A stretch of 64,000 nt of DNA, from positions 89,687,845-89,751,844 of the forward strand of contig CM019831.1 of the NCBI GenBank assembly GCA_009763385.1. Direction: 5' to 3'. Position numbers and translations under genes: made by a program. Below, in pieces: positions 37,619 through 47,952 of this stretch. The DNA is from Coix lacryma-jobi var. lacryma-jobi. Lineage: Eukaryota > Streptophyta > Magnoliopsida > Poales > Poaceae. The notes beneath the pieces are model-generated. The model saw only the letters and a program-made list of their open reading frames with translations. It was not told where the DNA came from and searched no databases. Position 1 is the stretch's first letter. The number at the start of each line of letters is the position of its first letter.

Positions 37619-39257
37619 ATGAATGAGATAAAGAGTACAAATACTTCTGTTGCGCCTGAGGTTGAGGTGTGTCCAGGATTCTCACCATCAAGATTTGTGA
37701 AGGTTTTCATGCAAGGTGAAATTGTTGGGAGGAAGATAAATCTGGCCACTCACCAGAACTATGCCTCGTTGTCCTTCACCTTAAAAAGTTTAGGCAATGA
37801 CTATTCAAGTAAGTAAACTTCTCCATACAGATCTTTAGTCAATATGATGATGCAATTGTTCTTGATTCACTTGGATTTGTAGGATTTATTGCATAAATAT
37901 TTGACTATGATTCAGCCAACTCAACATGTTTGTCTACACCAAGATTGATATTCTAGTTTCTGACTTATATGATCCTAGCAATCAATTTATAAAGGATCCT
38001 GATTGTACATACTATCTAGTAATTATTGCACATATGTAATCTTGGAAAATCCTTAAATCAATTTCTTTATTCTGATTTACCCAAAATCATGATGGAAAAG
38101 AATTAACATTACAGTACATATCTTTTAAGATTACATCTTTTAATTGGGTTCATGCACTTAGAGAATCTATTATAGAATATTTTTGCTAATTTCTCTTAAA
38201 GTGGAAAATAAATAGTAGACTTCCATAATTCTACATGAACTGTGAGCGTAGTTGAAGGTATGGGTGTACAGCTCCATTACCTAGGTTCTTCAAGTCGTCT
38301 TTGGCACTATTTTTGGATAACTTTTTTCTTAATATAGAATTACAAGGCAAGGTGCCTCCCACTTTTGAGTTTTACAAGTACATTTATCTATCAAAAGTGT
38401 TCTGCTATTGAGTAAGTGGTATTGGATTCCGTTCCTTTTTTTTCATGTAACACAATTATAGATTACTTACAAAATCCTTTTAAATTTATTTATGGACACA
38501 CAACCACGTACATCCCAGTTAAAAAACATGATCATGTATGGATATGGCAATAATAATTTATTTGTTTTTGTTTAATTTTCTAGTGCCATCATGCGAGCTT
38601 AATGGATTAGTAAATAATGGAGTTGATGGAGCATCAACTGACAACAACTTCATTCTTTTCTATGATAACATGGATGGTGATCGTTTCTTCCTTGGGGAAG
38701 TCCCATGGGAGTGAGTCCTTGAACCTCTCTCTCTCTCCCTCCCTCTCTCTCTCACTCAATGTATATATGTTTTGTTTTGTTTCTCTTTTCCAAATTATGC
38801 TTATTACGTAAAAGTAGTAACAAGTTAATACTACAGGGTTTTCGTCATCTCTGTCAAGAGGATCTATATTGTTCGTGTTTCACAGGAACAAGAGAATGGT
38901 GAGCACAATAGCACACATTACCTTACATGCTGACACATTCATTTCCCAATCATGTGGACAAAAAATAAATAAATTATATATTGTATATGCAAATCCCTTA
39001 ATGCACCATAGATTGTCATTATTTTATACAATGCCCAACTTGTTATATCATGTCTAAGGTAACAAAACTTATTGCTAGCAGTTGCGGGCAATGAAGAGGA
39101 AGAGGAAGATAGAGAGAATGGTGAATACAATGTTGCTATTTCTGCTACTCCCCTAGATGGAGATGATATCCCAACTAATGATGATGATGACGACGAGAGT
39201 GTTGATGATGGAGATGATGCAGCCACTGCTCCTGCTGATGGAGTTTCTGATGATTAG
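37619..39257 (+). CDS. Short Aux/IAA-type protein with PB1 domain only, about 185 codons
   Basis: Exons: 37619-37808, 38584-38710, 38837-38898 and 39079-39257, with GT/AG borders and phases that add up to 558 nt. The protein has Aux/IAA domain III (FVKVFMQGEIVGRKINL, K28 conserved) and domain IV (FYDNMDGDRFFLGEVPWE, then VFVISVKRIYIV), so both PB1 faces are kept. It should still pair with ARFs or other Aux/IAAs. It lacks the LxLxL repression motif and the GWPPV degron, and it ends in an acidic tail (residues about 131-185, including a run of five Asp). The predicted product would not be auxin-degradable through TIR1 and could act as a stable competitor; this is inference. Intron phases match gene 1 across the PB1 part. 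The last acceptor is a NAGNAG (TAGCAG), so 184- and 185-residue forms are both possible. An undetected upstream exon remains possible. Confidence 0.88.
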
Positions 39258-39662
39258 CCAACAAATATGAAAATAAGCGGCATGCAAGCATGGTTGTGTT
39301 TGAAGCTTTGGTGCGGCTTTATAGCCAACACATGTTTCAATCAAATAGACCACTGTAGTTTCTACTACATGCTTGTTTTCCATGGTTGAACTATTTTTAG
39401 TTAACTCATGATATGAGCATTTTATCACAGTCCATGCAACATGGACACGGAATAAGTTGAAACTTGCCATGCTATAACCTGTGTCCTACTGGTTTAGCAA
39501 TGTAGCTCCTAGAAGCTTTTTGTGGCCTCAAGAAATTGTGCTTCTAATTACTTTCCTTTATTTATAAAATCCTCTCATGATGTGTGATCATTACCTTGTT
39601 ATAGGAAAAATTACATACATGCTAACCATCATCTAGTAATGGTAAAGATTGCTTGGCATCTA
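39258..39662. other. 3' flank of Aux/IAA gene 2
   Basis: Probable 3' UTR and flank. There is no gene and no distinct polyadenylation signal beyond generic AT-rich words. Confidence 0.4.
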
Positions 39663-39897
39663 CTCCCTCCGTCCCAAAATAGAAGACATTTTGGTTGTTC
39701 GTACCACAAGTTTGACTAGATTTGTAGAAAATGCGTGCAATATTTGTTTCTCCAAATAATTTTGTTAAAAAACTAGATTCAAAGACCTTTTCAATGATAT
39801 TAATTATGATACTAATTGTTGATATTATTATTTATAACAATTGCTGGCAGTTGTTTCTCGGAAAGCGAAAATGACTTCTATTTTGGGACGGAGGGAG
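39663..39897. mobile_element. Stowaway-like MITE
   Basis: CTCCCTCCGTCCCAAAATAGAAGACATTTT and the inverse TTCTATTTTGGGACGGAGGGAG are flanked by TA. The interior matches the copies at 16471-16695 and 46096-46331, in inverted orientation. Confidence 0.92.
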
Positions 39898-42206
39898 TAG
39901 TGTTTCTGACATTATGTCAGGTTCTTCAAATAAACTTTTGAAGCATTAGCAATCAAGAGGATTTTGTAGGAGGTCATGCCAAAGTAGGACTCCTAAGAAC
40001 AACTTGTACCATATTAAAGCTGGCCCTGCATGCAGTGCACCAAATTGAAGTTCCTCAACATTCAAGTGGGTATGAATCTAATGTAATACTATTAAGTTTG
40101 GAATAGGCTTGGACCATCATCTTCTACTTGTAACAATGTACCCGTTGTCACCTTTTTTTTCCAGAACCCGCATGTTTAGAAATCCTTGGAACACATTCTC
40201 TACACATGGTAAGGTGTGACTTGGATGGACCATTTTTATTGCTTGTTTAGTGGAAACATATGCCCTTTTCACAGTTTGATTCATAACTTTCCTCCTTGTG
40301 GAGATGGCCAGGTACTTCTTGTCTATGTGAAGATACATGTTTGTGTGAAATTTGACTATCCATTGCAACTCTTATGTGTTTTGGTGGGAAAACATGATTA
40401 AGTGGATGCAATTTTGCGCAAACTCCCGAACTCTTGTTGGTTTGCTGTAGAATGAGGGCAAGTTCTTTGAGGACAACCAATTTTGTAAAACTAAGGGTGA
40501 ACCATTAGATGCATTGTTGAGTTTCCATCTACGAGGTTTGTGCGGTTGAACCTGGCATTATACTATATCATATATCTTCTATTATGGCATTATCATAGTA
40601 AGTTGACTACATTAGCATAAATTTCTCAACTTCATCAACATATGAAACAATTATGTCTTAACAATCATGACTTCTTCATTAGTTCTGGGACTTGCAAGTA
40701 TTTGGTCTTCATGCTAGCGCAACACCATTAAGTTCCCATTATCTTGAGGCTTAGATGAAATAATTGTAATCATGTGTTTTTTTTTCTTTGTCCTATGGTA
40801 ACTTGTTTCTTTTATTTTTTCAAAAAAAACTCCTTTGTTGCAATCCATGGCTGCTGATTTAAACATGAATTTTGATACCATGTTCTTTTTTTTTGGCTGA
40901 TTGACTATGTCACACATAATACAGTCAGCTATCTTTGCTATTTGTTTTTTGATTTGGCAATTCCAAGGCCATTCATCATCAAGAAAGTGGACATCTCTAA
41001 GGAATAAATGACCTTGTTATGCTATTTTTTGTCGCATCTCTATTTGCTTGACCTACTTTGCTGGCTTTAATCTATATAAATCAGTACGTAAAACAGTGTT
41101 TTTTTCTCACGCCGTACGAATCAGCCGAATCAGCTTTTAGCTCAAGCGAATAGGGCAACATGGACACCTGGTCTATGGGCAATCTTTCTCCACATGACAT
41201 GTCTAACTACCAAGCAGGCTATTATTGGTGTCTCCGATAACGGTTTGCTTCGATGTGAGAAATGTGCTGTGGTGAAAGAGTGCCTTATATGATCCTTTGC
41301 CCAGTCAGGAATTCAGAGCCCTTTTTAGACTGAAGAAACTATACTAGTTCATAATAGAGACGGTGATGTTCCGCTGATTTAGCTTTTCTGGCAATTTGTT
41401 TTCTTACTTAATTATTAACTGTAGTATGTAGTGGCTCTTAACACTAAAATAACTGAGGAAACGAGATCTGCTTGCAATCTTATAGAATTATTTTTCCCCA
41501 TATATACCATCATGTGGGTATTTGCAGAACCAGTGTGAAATCGCAGTACTTAAGAACAATGACCAGAGTTTCTCCAGTTTGCCTTGTGTGTTGATTCGAT
41601 TGCACTATGCTAGACACGTTACATTGATATGTTGTCACAAAACATTACAGCTTGAAGGTTACCCTTTCATCTTGTCAGTTGTCACACACCTGTGGGATAC
41701 ATATCCTGTAGAAGGAGATCTACCAGATCAATTTCCTGATATCAATGTCATGCATGCTTTAATAAGCACACCAATTGCGACGTCTCTGTTTTAATTTGTC
41801 CTCCTCAGTGGCCTGGTCAGACAAGCTGCAGAAACTTGATTTCTAGGACATACATACATGCATGTTCAAGAGCTCTGAGATTTGGAACACATTCTCCCTG
41901 GTGTACCCAGTGGCTAATATGAGATGGTAGTTCCTTGTCTGTGAATTATTCGCCGTGGCAGGGTTTCGTTATTTATTGTGTTTTCTGCACAAGGCACCAG
42001 GCGGACTGGTGAAAGTTGTGCATGGTACAACCAATAGTACATTCATATATCTGTTAAAAAATATATTTTAGTAAAAAATAGAGAAACTTGAAAACCGACC
42101 GTTGGCCTGGTTGTGTTCTTTTTTTGTTTGAGGTGAATATAGGAATGCGAAAAGATATCAATATTGAGTTTTGCTCAGGTGGTCCTCTATAAATATTTCA
42201 CGAATC
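39898..42206. other. Intergenic, no gene supported
   Basis: Frames at 40117-40480 and 41522-41794 have no recognised domain and no splice partner. The stretch 41090-41160 (gtaaaacagtgtttttttctcacg...gaatcagctttt) resembles ends of common grass DNA-transposon families, but no partner end was found. Confidence 0.35.
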
Positions 42207-42823
42207 TTAAAGCATTGGAATAATTAATTAAGATTAATTTTGATTTGGATCTGGATTGGATCTAACCCTATCCGTGTCCAACCCAAGCCCAACCTGCGCT
42301 ACCCATACTAGGTGATACATCAGATGTTGACGGTCGCCGCTTGGAAGGGGTCGGAGTCCTACGAGGCCTTCTTCGGCGCACAAGACCTACTACGTGCCAC
42401 GGCTATACCTCTGGTGCCACGTCATCACCGCACAAGACTTGGTCCATTGCCGCGGGTCCTAGATGAGCATGTTCACAAGGGTGCAGCTCAGCGCACGCCA
42501 TGAGACAAGGACTTCGTCCCCGTCATGGCGTGGCCATTCGATGAGCCGCTAGAGATCGTGGTCACGGACATCACCTCGTCAGAGAGCGAGGTGCTGGCCG
42601 AGCTCACCTTCCGCAAGGGAAGCATGAAGGTCTAGCAGTTCGACAAGACTACAAGAAGAAATTCGAGCCGCCGACGCGATTATGGTACGACCTTGAGCAA
42701 ATGTCTTGTTCTTTTGACGCCGGTAGCGAGGGCAATGTTTGGAACAAAAGATGTCGACACGAGTTCAGGAGCAAGATACACTTGCACTTCTACTACGATG
42801 CGGCGTACCACGTCCTCGACGAT

Positions 42824-45319
42824 AAGTCTGGACATATTACCCGTTATACGTTACCCGACCCTAAAATACCCGGACCCGGAACCGAAGTACCCGAACTTGC
42901 ACTACCCGATTTCTAATTCGGATAGTGAATCCTGTTACCCGAACTTATATTGGGTAATTCGGGTAAGCATGTCTAGTACTCGAACTACCCGTAATAGGAA
43001 CGTCCCCAAAATTTATGGAGTCGCCGACCTCCTTTGGATTGAAGGATTTTTGGGGGAATAATGGCGGATTTGGTTTCCTATAGGATTGGGCATTGTTTAT
43101 GCCCTTGGAATGGTGGATTGCACCATAGGAAAAATAAAGGAAAAGTTCCTACACAACACATTCCACACGAACACCATAGGATTTGAAACATCAAGTTGAA
43201 CCTCTTTTTTTCTTTCCTGTGCATGGGATCGAGGAAAATCTGCCTTGGTATGGGTGATGCAAAGCTCCTAGCAGCGTACAGGTGGAATAATTGTTGATAA
43301 GACCCATATTATATGCTAGTTAATCCGTCCTAATTACCTATCTTCTCCACTCCTTTCCTTTGCTCTATCCAAACGGTTTTGTACATGCATTTCTATGTGT
43401 TCTCAATTCTTTATTTTGCAATTACATTCCTACGTAAATCCTATGATTTTTGTATTCCTTTATTTGACCATTCCTGTGTTCCAAAGGTCCATCCTGTATT
43501 CTTGTGAAGGCATGGACCAAGCCCAAGTGCCAACCCACTACAGGAGGTTCAGGCTTTGCCGAGTGCTGGCAGCACTTGGCAAACGGCCTCTCGCACTCGG
43601 CGAAGGCTTCGCCGAGTGCCGCACTCGGCAAAGGGCACTCGGCGAAGAAATTGTCGGCAACGATTTCTTTGCCGAGTGCCAAATATCGGGCACTCGGCAA
43701 AGGCTTCGCCGAGTGCCAGTTCAGCACTCGGCGAAGCAAACGGGAGCCGTCACTTGACGGCCTCTTTGCCTAGTGCCACGAGGGCCGGCACTCGGCAAAG
43801 GGGGCCTCTTTGCCGAGTGCCACGTGGACGGACACTCGGCAAAGAGGGCCTCTTTGCCGAGTGCCACGTAGGCCGGCACTCGGCAAAGAGGGCCTCTTTG
43901 CCGAGTGTCATGGTCAAGGCACTCGGCAAAGAGGCCGAGCTGGGGAAAATTTGCCCAGCTTTGCCGAGTGTCGTGGCCTCTTTGCCGAGTGTGGCACTCA
44001 GCAAAGTTGGGAAAAATGGATTTTTTTTTCTGTTTTCATTTCCCTACACAGAAAACATATTACACATCCATATTCCATTTCAGACAAATATCACATGCAT
44101 ATATATCACACATCCATATATCACATGCATATCCATTTCAGACAAATATCACACGTTCAGTCTTCATGCATCACAAGGTCACAAGTTTATTACAAGTTCA
44201 TCACAAGTTCACAAGTCCATCACAAGTTCACAAGTCCATCACATCCATCTCACAAGTCCATGACAAATCTAAGTCGGCCCTCACTACTCACCTTGGTGCT
44301 CAGATTGTGAAGAACCCCCACCTTGCCACGCGTCCCACGATCCGCCCGAAGGACCACCTTGCCAACCTTGCCACCCGGACGGCGGAGGTCCAGATGGCCA
44401 CGTGGCTGGCACTCGGCAAAGAGGGGATCTTTGCCGAGTGTCAGACGGCGGGCACTCGGCAGAGCAAACGGCCCTGGATGCCGTCTGGTCCGCGACACTT
44501 TGCCGAGTGCTCATCTTTGCCGAGTGTACGGCACTCGGCAAAGAGGTGACTTCGCCGAGTGCTTTTCTTTGCCGAGTGTCGGGCACTCGACAAAAGCAGA
44601 CTTTGCCTTGTGCTCAGTCTTCGCCGAGTGCCAGATGTCCGGCACTCGGCAAAGAGGCTCTTTGCCGAGTGCCCGATATTTGGCACTCGGCAAACTTCCA
44701 GACACTCGGCGAAGACGGTGTTTCCTGTAGTGACCCATGGTATCTCCTCGTCTTTGTCTCTGCATTTACTTTGTCCGCTGGAATTTGGAGTACTGGCGTG
44801 TGGAGTCTGAACCATCATCATTTTGTGCTTGACGGTTGGAACTATTGGATTTGTGTTTTTTTTATCTTGTCGAATGTCTAGTACCTATGTCTTTTTGAAT
44901 GTGTCGTTGTTTGCACTTGCATGCATTTGCATAATTTTTGAATGTGTCGTTGTTTGCACTTGCATGCATTTGCATAAGACGTCAAGACTATTAAGTATCA
45001 AGTCTGTCGAGTATGGCACCTGCAGTTGAACTTATCAATTATCAACTTATCTATTATATATTGTCCAGTTATAGTTGTATGAGAAATTCTGTGTTCATTG
45101 AGTGTATCCTCTGATTTTATAAATTTCGGGTAGATTGGGTACACCCGAACCTGAAACCAAAATTGCGGGTACCCAAAATTACGGTACCAGTTTTTTGAAG
45201 CTGTAAACGGGTAACAATTTTTACTACCCGAAGTTTTTAATACCTGAACTACCCGACCTGAAATAATCAGATAACCCGAACGTCGAGAAGTAATCGGATA
45301 ACCCGAATGCACAGAGCTA
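42824..45319. mobile_element. hAT-like element inserted in the MCTP fragment
   Basis: The identical sequence CTCGACGAT occurs on both sides (42815-42823 and 45320-45328). It is a single stretch of the MCTP reading, so it is a target duplication of 8 or 9 bp. The left end (aagtctggacat) and the inverse of the right end (tagctctgtgcat) are imperfect TIRs of the hAT style. Both subterminal regions (42838-42995 and 45120-45310) are filled with (t)acccgaac / gttcgggta words. There is no transposase. A CACTA element sits inside at 43536-44732. Confidence 0.75.
43536..44732. mobile_element. Short CACTA element, deletion relative of 7614-9694
   Basis: It starts CACTACAGGA and ends TCCTGTAGTG, with ACC on both sides (43533-43535 and 44733-44735). 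The left about 860 bp match the left part of 7614-9694, including the subterminal array and the 'catccatattcca...cacaagtccatcac' stretch. It then jumps at about 44398 directly into the right subterminal array, so the gene remnant of the longer copy is missing. Confidence 0.93.
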
Positions 45320-45583
45320 CTCGACGATGTGATGTCTTACACTAGCAACTTGCAGCCATTGGCACGGCCACTACGATAGTAGACCTTCGGTGTCGTCTCC
45401 TCGAGCTCGCCGTTTCGTGAGCAACGGGCCTTTGGTCAACGAAGCGGCCCAATGACGTACGAGGGACCATCGACGTCTACAGTCTACTGCATCTCCAAGT
45501 ATGGGTGGCGGCTGGGCTTGGGCTGGAAATAGATAGTGCTAGATCTAGTCTAGATCTAAAACAAAATTAATTTTAATTAATTA

Positions 45584-45840
45584 CTCCCTCCGTCCCAAGA
45601 TATAAGGCGCGATTTGACTTGACACGGTCTTCAAAAATACATTTTGACCTATAATTTCTCTTATAATATATAATTTATAGAAATAAAAGTTTGATCATTA
45701 GAAAGTATTTCTAAATACAAATATAATACAATTACTTTTGTAGTATAAGCTTTTCATATGATTAGACTAATTCTTAGTCAAAGATAAGAAAATTTGAATT
45801 TTGAAATACGTGCGCGTCTTATATCTTGGGACAGAGGGAG
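45584..45840. mobile_element. Stowaway-like MITE in the right TIR of the Pack-type element
   Basis: CTCCCTCCGTCCCAAGATATAAGGCGCG and the inverse CGCGTCTTATATCTTGGGACAGAGGGAG are flanked by TA (45582-45583 and 45841-45842). Confidence 0.92.
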
Positions 45841-46095
45841 TATCACGATTCTTTAACGGATGCAGCTAACGTACGGCCTGCCGTAAGTTAGACTTTTCGC
45901 ACGGCCTTGACATTTATAGTAAAAGTAGGAATAGTTTTTTCCTTTTTCGGCAAGCTGCTAACCATGCCGGCTCGTTGGGACCCAAAACAAATTTTTTTCC
46001 CACCATATTCGCGACTTCCGCAGCCCAAGCCCAAATAGTGATTACGATTTATGGGAAAAAGCAAATCAGACCCAAACACATCCTTTTAGGTACTA

Positions 46096-46331
46096 CTCCC
46101 TCCGTCCCAAAATATCTATCGCTTTCGCTTCCCGAGAAACAAATGCCGGCAATTTTTATAAATAATAAATATTATCGATTAGTATCATAATTAGTATCAT
46201 CGGAAAGATCTTTGAATCTAGTTTTTTAACAAATTTATTTAAAGATATAAATATTACACGTATTTTCTATAAATCGAGTTAAACTTGTGGTACGGAAACC
46301 GAAAACGACCAACATTTTGGGACGAAGGGAG
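46096..46331. mobile_element. Stowaway-like MITE
   Basis: CTCCCTCCGTCCCAAAATAT and an inverse right end (ACATTTTGGGACGAAGGGAG) are flanked by TA. It belongs to the same subfamily as 16471-16695 and 39663-39897. Confidence 0.92.
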
Positions 46332-47937
46332 TACATGTGTATGTTCAAAAAAAGTCATTGCATTTAGGAAAAACGTCTCAAAAAATAACATATTTGCATC
46401 TACAGTATTCTAAAGCATGACACTTTGCATCTAGTTCATAGAAAAAACACATATTTCTGCATCTTCTTAGTACGTAGTCTGCATCTTGCTTCTTTGTACA
46501 TGGTGTGCATCCTGTATGTTAAAAAACATAACATGTGTCATAAATTTGTTGTTGGATAGAGATAAAGATGCATATGTTAAAAAAGTTGAGAAGACATCAC
46601 TGTTCCTGAAGCCTCTATTAATGGCGAGCAATTTGTTGTTAGTAAATGCTATAGTAGATTTATTTTCTTAAGCAATTTAAGTGTCATTCATTGGACAATA
46701 ATGTTCTTCTAAATATGCAATTTATGTATCTTAAAAAAACAAGTATAGTGTCTATGATTATTTACAACTTACTCCCTTATCCCTTAGTTGATTTCCCAAA
46801 ACACATATTAAACAGAAACAAGGTGATGCCATAGAAAACTAGTTTTGTATAAAAGACAGACTAGTTTAATGACTGAACATAAATGATAAAAAAACATGTT
46901 TCATTCTCAATTGTTGAACATCCATCCCAATGTTCAGCATGCATCAAACATATAAAAAACCAGAAATCATGATTGCTGAACTCAGTGCATATAACAATTT
47001 TGTTTGTGTGTAGAAGGTTAGCTACTAACTTGTTAGACTGAATTGGAACACCAATTTTAACAACTTCGTAGTTGTATATGGACTTCTTTGTCTCATTGTC
47101 ACTCATATCAAGTCATCCTTCTAATCACAACTAATCATGATTAATCATCCTAGTTTGATGGCCTTTTTTACTAGTAAGAAAGACTTAATTACCTATTCAA
47201 AGGAACATTCTTACCTAACAAATGATACTTAAATTGCCTAAAAAATATGAATGTGTCAATATGGGGTTGCTGCGAAAAAAGGTGACACCAGATTGCTCAC
47301 ATTTGCTTGCTACTATCTGTCTTTTTGGTTTAACCATGGATGTTGATGCTGGCGGAGACCGTCCCTCCGCATATAGCCATAGCTCCACTTAGAACATGGC
47401 TTCGTCCGCCTTAGATTTGTCTAACATCTGATAAATAAGAAGGCACACAGGACACTAATTAAGAAATAATTCAGAATAGTTTGAAGGCAACACAGACTGC
47501 ACAGAAAATGTTGTTTAATTTATAAAGTCCAGGGAAAGAAATATGTGTGTAATAAAATACTGCATAGAATTGTTTAAATATAAATGTGTAACGACAAGAT
47601 GTAGCAACTGAAAAAAGTACCTAAAAGTGCTAGCACGTTGCTATTGATAATGCTATACTGAATTGCAATTTAAGTGTCACTCACTAGGCAACAATGTCTT
47701 CCTAAATAGGCAATTTATATACTCTAAAAAAGCAAAAAATATGGTATCTGTTTTCATTTGTGTTATGCATGTCATCTTTGTTTGTAACATACCAAAAATC
47801 TTCTGAATTTTAATAGAATTGCGTGCAGATGAAAGGAAAAAAGATGATACTTATATGTTCGAACAATGCCAAGTAACATATATGTTCTTCCTAGAGATAG
47901 AACTTGCAAAACAATCAGAACTAACAATATAGCATTG
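46332..47937. other. Intergenic or intronic DNA with a dispersed direct repeat
   Basis: An about 80-bp phrase (gcaatttaagtgtca.tca.t.g.caa.aatgt) occurs at 46671-46755 and again at 47667-47750. A minus-strand frame at 46861-47106 is open and not obviously repetitive, but has no recognised domain. No gene is modelled. Confidence 0.35.
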
Positions 47938-47952
47938 ATATCCAATTAACCA
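47938..47952. repeat. Left copy of the LINE target-site duplication
   Basis: ATATCCAATTAACCA is repeated exactly at 51261-51275 on the other side of the LINE. Fifteen bp is typical of target-primed reverse transcription. Confidence 0.9.

Larger units (their letters stand above)
42313..45400 (+). pseudogene. MCTP/FTIP-type C2-domain gene fragment, frameshifted and split
   Basis: MCTP proteins (QUIRKY and FT-interacting types) carry several C2 domains and a C-terminal membrane anchor, and act at the ER and plasmodesmata. The fragment shows hallmark phrases in order, but in shifting frames: WKGSESYEAF, then YYVPRLYLWCHVITAQDLV, then WPFDEPLEIVVTDI with EVLAELTF, then SKIHLHFYYDAAYHVLDD (near 42823). 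After an interruption by a hAT-like element it resumes at 45320 with DDVMSYTSNLQPLARPL. Stops (for example near 42449 and after the resumed part) and frame changes make it a pseudogene. GC content is well above the surroundings, as expected for an intronless MCTP. It covers the linker before one C2 domain, that domain and the start of the next linker. Confidence 0.8.
42207..45856. mobile_element. TIR element carrying a captured MCTP gene fragment (Pack-type)
   Basis: A left segment (42207-42330) and a right segment (about 45460-45583, then 45841-45856 after a Stowaway) are imperfect inverse repeats. They share blocks such as taattaattaa(g/a)attaatttt, gatct(g/a)ga, aacccaagccca and acccatact. 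Between them lie parts of an intronless C2-domain gene. Long TIRs around a gene fragment are the design of Pack-MULE-like elements. A 9-bp near-duplication (tcacgaatc at 42198 and tcacgattc at 45843) is a possible target site. However, the inverse pairing also seems to extend past the Stowaway, so the outer limit is uncertain by about 15 bp. Confidence 0.6.

Noticed and set aside
41522..41794. A 90-codon open frame downstream of Aux/IAA gene 2
   Set aside because: It has no recognised domain, no codon or composition signal above its AT-rich surroundings, and no splice partners.
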